Assembly (NCBI GenBank): GCA_002887195.1
Contig: PJAB01001702.1
Coordinates: 1-12,781 of the forward strand
Length of the DNA: 12,781 nt
Direction of reading: 5' to 3'
Source: Chrysochromulina parva
Taxonomy: Eukaryota; Haptophyta; Prymnesiales; Chrysochromulinaceae
Part shown: piece after piece, positions 1-9,400 of the stretch
Layout: each line of letters starts with the position of its first letter
Numbering within the stretch: the first letter of the stretch is position 1
Made by a program: the position numbers and the translations under genes
Notes under the pieces: generated by a model
Told to the model about the DNA's origin: nothing
The model's input: only the letters and a program-made list of their open reading frames with translations
Databases searched by the model: none

Positions 1-2
1 AG

Positions 3-488
3 AAGGTCAAGGTCGTGCTCGCCGCGTGCATGTGGATGGAGCCGCATGTGACCATCCTCGATGAGCCCACCAACTTCCTCGACCGCGACTCGCTCGGCGC
101 GCTCGCCACCGCCATCAAGCACTACCAGGGCGGCGTCATCATCATCAGCCACCAGCGTGAGTTCTACTCCGCTCTCTGCCCTGAGGTGTGGTCCGTCGTC
201 GACGGCCGCTGCACCGTCTCCGGCGCTGACTGGATGGAGGCCGCCGAGAAGGCGCGCAAGAAGGCCGAGAAGGAGGCCGCCAAGACCGCCATCATCGGCA
301 AGGAGGACAAGTTCGACGCCTTTGGCAACAAGATCGAGGAGAAGAAGGCGGCGTTGAAGATCCCCAAGGCCGAGCTCAAGAAGATCAAGAAGGATGTCGC
401 TGCCATGCGCAAGGCTGGCAAGGAGGTCTGGACCGACGAGGAGGTCGAGAAGGCCGGCTACGACCCGACGCTCACGGATGCCAAGTAA
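3..488 (+). CDS. Translation elongation factor 3 (eEF3-type ABC-F ATPase), C-terminal fragment
   Basis: Partial gene whose 5' part lies outside the window; 161 residues remain, read from the first complete codon. eEF3 is a cytosolic ribosome-bound ATPase that helps release E-site tRNA. The fragment opens at KVKVVLAA, which directly follows the ABC signature (SGGQ) in this family. It then shows Walker B ILDEPTN (D20, E21), the D-loop NFLDRDSLGAL and the switch histidine in IIISH (H50). After that comes a lysine/glutamate-rich tail (about residues 75-161) ending DPTLTDAK and a TAA stop. The spacing and basic tail fit the second ABC domain of eEF3 rather than shorter ABC-F proteins such as Gcn20. 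eEF3 is known from fungi and also from several algal and oomycete lineages, so it supports a eukaryote. Strong codon bias (almost all third positions G or C) suggests high expression. The family call is confident; the domains upstream cannot be checked. Confidence 0.93.
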   Translation, partial: KVKVVLAACMWMEPHVTILDEPTNFLDRDSLGALATAIKHYQGGVIIISHQREFYSALCPEVWSVVDGRCTVSGADWMEAAEKARKKAEKEAAKTAIIGKEDKFDAFGNKIEEKKAALKIPKAELKKIKKDVAAMRKAGKEVWTDEEVEKAGYDPTLTDAK

Positions 489-780
489 GGTCGCGTCGCG
501 GCCTGCCGGGAGTCTCGGCGCTCGCCTCAAGATCTTCGGTGTTGAAGGGAGCTACACACGTCCAGGACTCAGCAGCCTGACGGCCTATACGCGGTGATCA
601 GAGTTCACTGTGGATCCGGGGCACGCGTATGTTGCGCGTTTCCTCGGAATTCGCGTATGTTGAGGAATTTCTTCGGAATACGCGTTCAACGGAGTTCTCT
701 CTCTTCGCTTTCGGGTTCGTCACTAATCGATGTCACACCAGGGCTGAGGCTTGAGGCGCAGGCTGGAGCTGCTCGTCGAC
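489..780. other. Intergenic: eEF3 3' flank and upstream region of the DUF218 gene
   Basis: This stretch of 292 bases must hold the 3' UTR of the eEF3 gene and the promoter or 5' UTR of the next gene, which reads the same way. No convincing coding sequence was seen. The only structure noticed is a 28-29-bp tandem repeat at 624-680. A pyrimidine-rich run around 696-712 followed by CACACCAG (733-740) could be a splice acceptor, but the frame beyond it meets TGA at 745-747, so no upstream exon can be supported. Confidence 0.6.
624..680. repeat. Imperfect tandem duplication, 28-29 bp, two copies
   Basis: Copy 1 (624-651) and copy 2 (652-680) both begin CGCGTATGTTG. Each continues with a variable middle and then a TTCxTCGGAAT element. 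A third partial start, CGCGTT, follows at 681. The repeat sits 100-157 bases before the predicted ATG of the DUF218 gene, so it could be a promoter element or an ordinary replication-slippage duplication. Nothing else in the sequence separates these options. Confidence 0.75.
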
Positions 781-1422
781 ATGGCAGCGCTGCTACGCGT
801 GGCCTCCACGCTGACACACACTACTAGCAGCACCGAGACCGGCCTCTTCATCATCCTCGGCGGTGACAAGCTGCGCGAATGTGCTGCAGCTCGCTCAGTA
901 GCCGCGTTGCCACAGGTCCGCGTCGTGTTGCTCTCATCTGGTGCCGCCGCAGAGTCTGATCTGGTGTCAGAACTGGCTGCTGTGAAACGCCACGATGTGA
1001 GCGTATGCGTGGACCGCCGGGCAGTCGACACGGTGTCAAATTGCACATCGCTCGCTCCCGACGTTGCGAGTGCCGGCATCAAACAATGCACGCTGTGTAC
1101 GGCCCGTGCACACTCGAGGCGTGCTGGAGCGGTCGGGACGCTCATTTTTGCTGCACTCGGCGTGCGCGTGCGCGTGCGCACAGTGGAGACCGGCGAGCCG
1201 CAAGAGGGCATTCTGAGGTGTTTGCGAGACGTGATCCGTGCCATCTTGTGGGTCACAATAGGGCTGGACTTAAGCAGCTTCGCTGCAATCCTCCACTCGA
1301 GGCGCGCTGCGGATTCGAATGAATGGTGTGCGCGCGAGGGCGATGCGAGCGTACGGCGGTTGAGAGATGCACTCAAGAAGGTAGCCGCGCACGATGCTGC
1401 ATGCGAAAATGTGCTTCGTTAG
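781..1422 (+). CDS. DUF218/YdcF-like (ElyC/SanA/YdcF superfamily) protein, cyanobacterial type
   Basis: Predicted 213 residues. The superfamily is widespread in bacteria, has a Rossmann-like fold and is poorly characterised; members are linked to envelope or vesicle functions. Visible family features are: the opening strand FIILGGDKLRE (23-33), the LLSSG turn (50-54), the DTVSNCTSL segment (83-91, matching the DTxxN motif), TARAHSRRAG (107-116, matching the SxxHxxRA motif) followed by an FAALGVRV strand. Near the C-terminus is LRDVIRAILWVTIG (148-161), which I associate with cyanobacterial members (RDxxRxxLWxxTG). The start is the ATG at 781; an in-frame TGA at 745-747 blocks extension except through an unseen upstream exon. 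No clear transmembrane helix or classical signal peptide is visible; the first 20 residues are Ser/Thr-rich and could be a transit peptide. Plastid origin is inference. No partner genes adjoin it; the next gene is convergent. Confidence 0.8.
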   Translation: MAALLRVASTLTHTTSSTETGLFIILGGDKLRECAAARSVAALPQVRVVLLSSGAAAESDLVSELAAVKRHDVSVCVDRRAVDTVSNCTSLAPDVASAGIKQCTLCTARAHSRRAGAVGTLIFAALGVRVRVRTVETGEPQEGILRCLRDVIRAILWVTIGLDLSSFAAILHSRRAADSNEWCAREGDASVRRLRDALKKVAAHDAACENVLR

Positions 1423-1885
1423 TAACAGTCTCTACGACGCACCGCACCCCAGCCGCCCACAGGAGCCAGGAAAACTAACGCACGCCGCCTGCAGCCCCCG
1501 CACGGGTCGATCTTCTACATCCGCCTGCGCATCCCGCACCGGGGATCGTCCGCATCGTCGATCGTGTATGTATCCCGTCCGCGCGACCGCGAACGGTCGA
1601 CCTGACGGGCGACGGAGCACCGCACCTCGCGGGGATCGTCCATCGCGCGATCGTGCCGTCGTCCGCGAACACGGTCGACCTGACGTCTACAGCGACTTAC
1701 GTTACGACGCGGGGCCCCACAAGGCGCCCCGGGACGCTGGACGGGCGGTCGTGCGCGGGGCGGGACGCGGACAGTGGACGGGGACCGAATCCGAACCGGC
1801 CGCCCGCCGCCGCCAGCTGGTCCCCGCTATCTTCAAACGTAGACGTCTTGAGCTCCTAGATTCGACAAAAAGTAGGCGTTCCCGC
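1423..1885. other. Intergenic region between convergent genes
   Basis: This stretch of 463 bases separates the stop codons of the DUF218 gene (+) and the ribokinase gene (-), so it should contain both 3' UTRs. It is GC-rich and open in several frames, including a long plus-strand frame that runs on antisense to the ribokinase gene, but no frame shows a recognisable domain. The one clear structure is an imperfect 78-90-bp duplication at 1541-1685. No polyadenylation signal could be assigned. Confidence 0.6.
1541..1685. repeat. Imperfect tandem duplication (unit about 80-90 bp)
   Basis: GGGGATCGTCC occurs at 1541 and again at 1631 (offset 90). CGGTCGACCTGACG occurs at 1594 and again at 1672 (offset 78). 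Further weak matches lie between them (CGATCGTG or similar, then CCGCGAAC). The two offsets differ by 12 bases, so the copies have diverged by an indel of about that size. It lies wholly in the gap between convergent genes. Confidence 0.7.
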
Positions 1886-3175
1886 TCAGACCAGCCCGCC
1901 TTGGAAGGCCAGCGGCTCCACTACCCGCGCCATGATCTTGTCGCGGCTCGGCATGCTCGGCATGGCGCCGTTGACTTCGCACGCGAGGGACGAGGCTGCC
2001 GCGGCCCACCGCAGGGCCTCGAGGACCTCTTTGCCCTCGCCGTACCGAGCGGCCACGTAACTGCCACGGAAACAATCGCCCGCACCCGTAGTGTCGACGG
2101 GCAGCCCGTCAGGAGTGGCGAGGCGGTAGCAGCCCATGCATATCTCCCGTGTTTCGTCAACGGCATCGAGCGTCCAGTCGGGGCCGAACCACACGGAACC
2201 TCTCGAACCAAGAGTGACGATCACCTCGATGCTCGGGTTGCCCGCCGCGCCGAACTGCGCCTTGAGGGCCACCACCGCCTCGCGCACACGCTCGCCACGC
2301 ACGGCGCCGGTTTCGTCACGCGTCTCGATGCCGGAGATGAAGGTGAGCTCGCTTTCATTTGGGCAGATGACGCTCAGGTGGGACATGAGCGCCGTGTCGA
2401 TCGGTGCGTCCGTGCCACCCACGTCCATGAAGACGGGCACGCCGCGCGCCCGCGCGAGCGCCGCGGTGACCACGTTCACGTGCGCGGGCACCTCGCGTTG
2501 GAGCATCACCGCTGCGCACCCGTCGATGGCGGCTCGCAGCCTGGCACCCTGTTCACCCTCGCGCAGCGCCACGGCCTCAGGCCACCTCTGGTTCGCACCA
2601 CCGATGAGGACGATGCCATTGTCATTGTCGGGGTAGCGCAGGATGTACGCCGTTCCTGTGGGCACGCCAGGCAAGATGGCGCATCGTGACACGTCGACTG
2701 CGCCATATTTGGCAAGGTCGGCGAGCAGCGCGGCGTTCGCGGCCTTGGACGCGCCGCCCAAGTTGCCGATAAATTCGCACGCGGTCGTCTGGCCGGCGGC
2801 CGCAGCTGTGTTTGCGCCTTTGCCACCCGTTTTCTGCTCAAACGGCCCGTCCATTGCCAGCACGAGCGCCTCCTCGTCGCCATCTTCCGCCTCGCCCTCC
2901 AGGCCTGGGACCTTTTGAACAAAGGAAGCGGCGGGCAGCGTCATGCCCTTGACACTTTTAAGAGGGACAGGCACCTCGAAACCGCCGAAGGTGGCGGCCG
3001 AATCTGCATCGAGGCGTCTGTAGAGGTCAATGTTGATGGAGCCAACCACGAGGATTCGTGACGACTCCGCAGCCATCATGCAAGTGGTGCTGCGGTGCAA
3101 GTGGATGCTGTGCGTGGGCGCAACCATCAACATCGCACATGCTAGCGACGTAGCGGCACATGCTAGCGTCAACAT
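1886..3175 (-). CDS. Ribokinase / PfkB-family carbohydrate kinase
   Basis: Predicted 429 residues, intronless. PfkB kinases phosphorylate sugars or nucleosides with ATP; this one most resembles ribokinase (ribose to ribose-5-phosphate). Motifs: ILVVGSINIDL (41-51), the sugar-binding GGKGAN (117-122), the PNESE element (272-276) that carries the NxxE motif for Mg/phosphate, and DTTGAGDCF (361-369) with the catalytic Asp at 367. QREVP (226-230) matches the ribokinase LE-P turn. Two things are odd. The stretch between GSINID and GGKGAN is about 65 residues, longer than usual, and includes an acidic run (EGEAEDGDEE, about 93-102). There is also a 32-residue N-terminal extension before MMAAESSR, with a duplicated LACA motif, which could be a targeting peptide. 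The start may therefore be 3175 (extended) or 3079/3076 (family-typical). It lies 311 bp downstream of the giant gene on the same strand; co-regulation is not implied. Exact substrate is uncertain. Confidence 0.92.
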   Translation of the reverse strand: MLTLACAATSLACAMLMVAPTHSIHLHRSTTCMMAAESSRILVVGSINIDLYRRLDADSAATFGGFEVPVPLKSVKGMTLPAASFVQKVPGLEGEAEDGDEEALVLAMDGPFEQKTGGKGANTAAAAGQTTACEFIGNLGGASKAANAALLADLAKYGAVDVSRCAILPGVPTGTAYILRYPDNDNGIVLIGGANQRWPEAVALREGEQGARLRAAIDGCAAVMLQREVPAHVNVVTAALARARGVPVFMDVGGTDAPIDTALMSHLSVICPNESELTFISGIETRDETGAVRGERVREAVVALKAQFGAAGNPSIEVIVTLGSRGSVWFGPDWTLDAVDETREICMGCYRLATPDGLPVDTTGAGDCFRGSYVAARYGEGKEVLEALRWAAAASSLACEVNGAMPSMPSRDKIMARVVEPLAFQGGLV

Positions 3176-3178
3176 CGC
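3138..3178 (-). repeat. Short direct repeat in the ribokinase N-terminal leader
   Basis: On the minus strand CGCTAGCATGTGC occurs twice (at about 3169-3157 and 3148-3136), and GCGATGTTGA flanks both ends of the pair. Each ATGTTG gives a possible start codon: residue 1 and residue 15 of the extended protein. The repeat encodes the duplicated LACA in the leader. It may be a slippage duplication inside a targeting sequence, or lie within the 5' UTR if translation begins at residue 33. Confidence 0.7.
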
Positions 3179-3486
3179 CGTAGGTCGCTAGCGATACGAC
3201 CCCTTGGGCGGCGGGCCTCGCCTTTGCGGGCCGGTTAGATTGACAGGTCGATTGATAGGGCGGCGCGGGCGCGGAGCGACTCCCCGAGAGGGGCGAAACT
3301 TACGGAGACGTTACGCGTCTTGTTGGGCACACGTGCGCCTCACAAGTTGTCCAGCCAAGTTTAATGCCTACCATGGTACACATGCGCAACACCATGCGTA
3401 CAATACGCACGCACTCACATTGTGCTTCTCGAACCAAATGTGATACGACCGGGCATCCGCACGATACCACGATTGTTCTGACCCTC
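3176..3486. other. Intergenic region between the giant EGF gene and the ribokinase gene
   Basis: This stretch of 311 bases lies 3' of the giant gene and 5' of the ribokinase gene, both on the minus strand. It is visibly less GC-rich than its flanks in 3350-3480, which contains short ACAC/CACAC-type runs. No RNA gene, long hairpin or convincing promoter motif was found. Confidence 0.55.
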
Positions 3487-6400
3487 TCACCTCCATCCCG
3501 ATCCGCTCGTCACCGCGTCGCGCAGCTCGCCCGACACAAAGGGCGCCTGGGCGTCGCTCTCCTGAATGTACCGGATCAGACGCGCGCGCCGTCGCTGGTC
3601 AGACGCCGCCTTGAGGCCAGCGCCCGCCGCGATCCCCACGAGCACAGCGAGCACCGCGAGCACCACGAGGGTCAGCGGCGAAATCGTGAGGACGGCGTCG
3701 ACGTGCGGGGCGACGGAGCAGTCGTCTGCGCTGTAGCCCGGGTCGCAGTAGCATTGGCCGTTGACGCACACGCCGCGGTCGGAGCACCCATTGGGACAGG
3801 GGAGGGGCGAGGAGCAGTTGACGCCCCCCCAGCCTGGGTCGCAGAAGCATTGGCCATGCGCACACTGGCCGCGGCCGGAGCAGTCGCCGGGGCACGGCGC
3901 GAGCGATGAGCAGTCGTCGCCCACGTAGCCGGGCTCGCACTGGCACACGCCGCCGGCCGCGCACACGCCGCGGCCCCAGCACTTGTTCGGGCAGTGCCGC
4001 GCCGAGTTGAGCGCTACGGCCTGCGCCGCTAGGGGCACTGGCAACTCTTCCTCGCAGCCACGGCCGGAGTAGCCGGGCGCGCACACGCACGCACCCTCAA
4101 TGCACAGGCCGTGCATCGAGCACTCGGCGGGGCAGCGGTTCTCACGCTCGCACATCAGGCCGCGGAAGCCGGGTGCGCAGACGCACTGTGCCCGGCCAGT
4201 TGGATGGTCGGTCGCACAGACGCCGCGACCGGAGCAGTCGGCAGGGCACGGCGTGATGCCGCCCGGCGCGACGGGCTGTGGGGAAGGCTGGTCGCAGGCG
4301 AGGCCGGCCCAGCCAGAGGCGCACTCGCACACCGAGCCGCCGCCCGCGACGGCGCGACAGAGCCCCCGACCGGAGCAATCCAATGGACATGGATCGGAGC
4401 GCAGGCAGTTGACGCCGGAGAAGCCCGGGAGGCACTCGCACACGCCGCCGTCGCGGCAGACGCCCGCGCCTGCGCAGTCATCCATGCAAGCCGAGAAGGT
4501 ACCCGGGGTACTGACGACGCCAGAGCAGTCACGACCGGTCGAGCCTGCCGCACAAAGGCACACGCCATACGCGCAGACGCCGTAGCTCGAGCAGCCGTGA
4601 GGGCAGATGGCCGCGACGGCGCACGCGACGCCATTCCAGCCCGGCGCACAGACGCACGCAGGCTGGCCGTGCACGTCCAGCTGACACACGCCGTGGCCCG
4701 AGCACTCGAGCGGACAGGACGCGCGCGGTTTGACATCGAAGCCAAGCAGGGCCGTCGCATCCTTCGTCGCCAGTGCAGTCCCCACACGGGTGGTGCACCC
4801 GGCGCCGGTGTAACCGACGGCACATTTGCATGCGCCGCGCTCGCACACGCCGTGGCCCGAGCAATCGGCGGGCTCGCACGCCGCATGGTCGGCGCAGTCG
4901 ATTCCGAACCAACCGGGGGCACAGAGGCACACCCCTCGCCGGCACACGCCGTGGCTCGAGCAAAGTGCCGGGCACTCCCTCACCCCCAGACCGAAGCCAA
5001 CGGGCGCGAGCGAGAGGCCCGAGTGCACGGCGCGCGAGTAGGGCGCACCGCCGCCGCCGTGCGTGCTTGAGGCAGCGACGGTGGCAAGGCGGATGGAGGC
5101 GGACGGGCGTGAGCAGTCGTCGCCTTGGAAGCCGGGAGCGCAATGGCAAGCGCCAGCGTAGCACACGCCGTGCTCGGAGCATGCGTGCGCGCAGGGCGCT
5201 GCGACCGAGCAGTCGCGGCCAGTCCATCCGCTCACGCACGCGCACGCGCCATGTCGGCACACTCCGCGCCCGCTGCAGTCGTGCGGGCACGCCGTCGGCG
5301 CAAAGTCGACGCGCAGGGCGCAGTCGCCCTTGGAGCCACCGAAGCCCGCCGCGCACTCACAATGACCATCAGTGCAAAGGCCGTGCTCGTGGCAATTCGA
5401 AGGGCACGGCGCGATCGTTGAGCAGTCGGCGCCGCCAAAGCCGAGCGCACACACGCACAGACCGCCCTCGCACACTCCGCGGCCAGAGCAGTCGGCCGGG
5501 CAGGCCGTGACTCCGATCTGCACGGAGCAGTCGGCGCCCGTGTACCCGGCGTCACACGTGCACACGCCGCGCTCGCAGACGCCATGCGCGGAGCACTGGC
5601 TCGGGCAGCCGATCGGCATCACGGCCGTCGAGCAGTCGGTGCCGTCCCAGCCCGGGGCACAGATGCAACGGCCCTCGCGGCAAACCCCGTGCTCAGAGCA
5701 CCCGTTCGGGCACGGCGCATGCACGGAGCACTCGAGGCCGGCAAAGCCCGGCGCGCACTCGCACGTGCGCCCATTGCACACGCCGCGCCCAGTGCAGTCG
5801 GCAGGGCAGAGGGTCAGTTGCGCGGGCACGCGCCGGTCGCACGCCTCGCCGCCCCATCCCGAGGCGCAACGGCACATCCCTTCATCACACAGGCCATGGA
5901 GGGAGCAGCCGTTGACGCACGGCGCATGCACCTCGCATGCTTTCCCCGCCCATTCGGGGGGGCACACACACTTGCCCGCATGGCAGACGCCCCGGCCGTT
6001 GCAGTCCCGGGGGCAGTTGGACACGCTCACCGGAACGCCGCAGTCGATGCCGCCGAAGCCGATGGCGCAGACGCACTGACCCTCGATGCACGCGCCGTGG
6101 CCGGAGCATAAGCCGTTGCCCGGGCACGGCATCGCCTCGGCGCAGTCGGGGCCGCCCCAACCCTGGACGCACTCACACGAGCCCGCTCGGCAGATGCCGC
6201 GCCCCGAGCAGTCGTTGATGCAGCTCGTAGGACGCACGGCGATAGCCTGGGAGCACTCGGCGCCTGCGTACCCGGCAGCGCACGCGCATTCGCCTCGCAT
6301 GCACAGGCCACGGCCCGCACAGTCTGAGCGGCAGGTGAGCTCGCACTCGTCGCCGGTGAAGCCGAGGGCACACACACAGCGCCCGTCGAGGCACGCGCCG

Positions 6401-9400
6401 TGCCCGGAACAGCGCTTCTCGCACTGGAGCGCCTCGAGCGACGGTGGCAGCTCGCTCGTGATCTCGCTCGTGATCTCGCTCGTGATCTCGCTCGTGATCT
6501 CGGCCGTTTGTAGCAGCGCGAGGATGGCATGTGACGCGGGCCGGTGCGAGCGCTCGAAGGAGCGGCGCTCGCGCGGGGGCGAAGCTGAAGGGAAGGGAGC
6601 ATCAGCGCCGCTCGCCACTTCGCCCTCCTCGACCTCGTCCTCCGCGTCCTCGTCCTTTGCCTCAAGCTCGTCGGCCCCAAGCTCGAGCAGGGCGAGCGCA
6701 TTCGGGCGGCTCATCGACGTCAGCGGGTACGATCTCTCATACCGGCCAGCCACGCCCAGGCTGCGCGCGCCCGCGGGCTCGCGTGAGTCGCAGGCGTAGC
6801 CAAACCATCCAGCGAGGCATGAACAGCGGCCGTGTAGGCAGATACCGCGGCCGCCGCATGTGCGGCGCGGCACGCCGGCGGTGGGGCACGAGAGCGGTGC
6901 CGAGCAGTCGGCGCCTTCAAACCCCGGATCGCAGAAGCATTGGCCGTGCACGCACTGGCCGCGGTCGGAGCACCCGCCTCGGCACGGCGCCGTCAGCTCA
7001 CACTGTTCCCCGTCGAAGCCCGGATCGCAGAAGCACTGGCCGAGCGTGCAGACGCCGTGACCGGAGCAGTTGGAGGGGCACGGGAGTTCTTGTGAGCAGT
7101 CGCGCCCGCTGAAGCCGGGGTGGCACCGGCACTCACCGGCCCGGCATACGCCGTGCGCACTGCAGTCGTTCGGGCAGCCGACCGGCTGGTCGCACGCGTC
7201 GCCGAGCCAGCCCGCCATGCACACGCACTTGGCATACTCGCATCGGCCGTGGCCCGAGCAGTTGCCCACACAGAGCGTGGGCACCTCGCAGGCAGCGCCC
7301 TTGTACCCGGGATCGCAGTGGCAGCGTCCGTTGCGGCAGACGCCGTGCGTCGAGCAGTTGTTCGTGCAGAACTCGGTGACCTCGCACCGCAAGCCCGTGT
7401 AGCCCGGGTGGCAGTAGCAGGCACCGTGCGCGCATGAGCCATGGCCGGAGCAAATGGAGCCATCAACACTGCAACCGTGGTTGACGTCGCACGACACACC
7501 CGTCCACCCCGGCTCGCAGGCACACTTGCCGTTGTGGCAGAAGCCATTGCCCGAGCAGCTGTTTGGGCACGCGCCCTCCTCGGGCGTGGAGCAGTCGGTG
7601 CCTTCCCATCCCGGGTCGCAATTACACTCGCCATCAAGGCACTCGCCGTTGCCGGCGCATGCATTCGGACACAGACGCGTTGGCACGCAGTCGACGCCGC
7701 TGTAGCCGGTCTCGCAGAGGCACACGCCGTTGGCGCACAGGCCGTGCTCGTGGCAGTCGTTTGGACACGGGACCATGATGGCGCAGTCGAGGCCCTCGAA
7801 GCCAGGGTGGCACAGGCAAACGCCGTGCTGGCAAATCCCGTGCTCCGCAGAGGTGCAGTTGTTCGGGCAGGGAGGGTCGCCGAGCAGCTCGGTGCACGCG
7901 GCGCCGCCAAAGCCGGGCGCGCACAGGCAGTCGCCCGCCAGGCAGATGCCGTGCGTGTTGCACATGCCAGGACACGGCTTCTGCTCGTAACAGTCGAGCC
8001 CGATGAAGCCTGGGTCGCAGTAGCAACGGCCGTTGGCGCACACGCCGTGGCCCGAGCACTCATTCGGGCACTGCAGGTGGGTGGAGCAGTCCTCACCGGT
8101 CCAGCCCGGCTCACATACACACGCCCCCTTGCGGCAGCGCCCATGGTTGGTGCAATTCGAGGGGCACTCAAGCGTCAGCTCGCAGCCGAGACCAGCGAAG
8201 GCGGGCTCGCAGTAGCACTGGCCGTGTACGCACAGCCCGCGGCCCGAACACTCGTGTGGGCATCCGAGCTCCACGGAGCAGTTGGCGCCGCCAAAGCCCG
8301 GGTCGCAGAAGCACTGGCCGTGCCGGCACACGCCACGATGCGAGCACATGCCCTCGCACAGCTGCGGCACCGAGCAGTCTTCACCGCCGTAGCCGAGGTC
8401 GCAGAAGCACTGCCCGTGGACGCACAGCCCGTGCGACGAGCAGTTGGAGTGGCACTGTGCCTCGACCTCGCAGCCGTAGCCCGCAAAGCCCGGCGCGCAT
8501 GCGCAGATGCCCTGATGGCACAGCCCATTGCCTGAACAGTTGCGGGGGCATTCTGACGGGGCGTCGAGCGAGGTGAAGTGCGCCGTAAGGGACCAGACCT
8601 CATCGGTGCAGAGCGAGGTTGAGGTGGCTCTGCTGCTCACGAGGCCAATCGAGCCCACCGCGCCGCGCACGGAGCAGCCGCCGTACACGAGCACCTCGGA
8701 GCCAACGACCGCGTGAGCTGCGAACTGGCGAGGCACGGGGAGCGAGCGACCGAGGGCGGAGGGAGATGTCCAACGGTCACGGATCGGGTCGTACACGTGG
8801 ACACCGCCGAAGCATTTGCCTGCCGGGCGACACGAGAGAGGGCGGCGCACCGGAGGGAGTGGTGAGCGAGAGAGCAGAAGCATTCGGATGGAGCCGCCGA
8901 GCGGATGCGGTGGTAGCCGGGCTGCGTCCCTCTCAAGGCGTACGAGCGCGCGTGCGCACCTCGCTTGCCGTCGCAGCCCCCAAGGATCATCAGGCGCCCG
9001 TGGACGACCGCAGTGACGTGGCCCTCGCGCGGGACGGGTGGCGCGCCCGTCGTGCCGTTGCGCCGTTCCCAGCGCATCGAGAGCGTGTCGAAGCTGTACA
9101 CGGCCACGTCAGCGCAGGTGGCTGCACATCCACCCCACAGATACAGATTCGTTCCAACGGCCACGAGGCCATGGCCCTTGCGCCCGGAAGGGGCGGCGCC
9201 GCGAGCCCACGGCTGTGACCAGCGTGCGTTCGGCGGGTCGAAGACCCACAGGTCATCATAGTACCCGCCGTCGGAGCCCCCGCCAAAGAGCCACAGGCGG
9301 CCGGAGAGAGCGGCAGCCGCATGCTCGTGGCGCGGAGGCGGGCGCGCGCCCGTGAGAAACGGGCGGTGCCACGCGAGCGTGGCGGGGGTTAGCTGGAAGA

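Noticed and set aside
1394..2689. 431-codon plus-strand open frame
   Set aside because: Half of it is antisense to the ribokinase gene, whose motifs are unambiguous. Its product is His/Arg-rich low complexity without a recognisable domain.
4111..8535. Long open frames on the plus strand opposite the EGF array (for example 4111-5070 and 7441-8535)
   Set aside because: They are antisense shadows of a GC-rich, periodic coding sequence. Their translations are Ala/Arg-rich and mirror the EGF period with no domain of their own.
3718..8550. Regular roughly 96-bp periodic repeats suggesting CRISPR or satellite DNA
   Set aside because: The period equals one EGF repeat (32 codons), substitutions respect the cysteine code, and the frame is open throughout. 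There are no identical repeats separated by unrelated spacers.
8820..8960. End of the upstream kelch frame read through as a natural C-terminus, and 8883 as the start of the EGF protein
   Set aside because: Both readings cut kelch blade 5 in half, and the overlap translates to low-complexity residues. A GT-AG intron restores the blade exactly.
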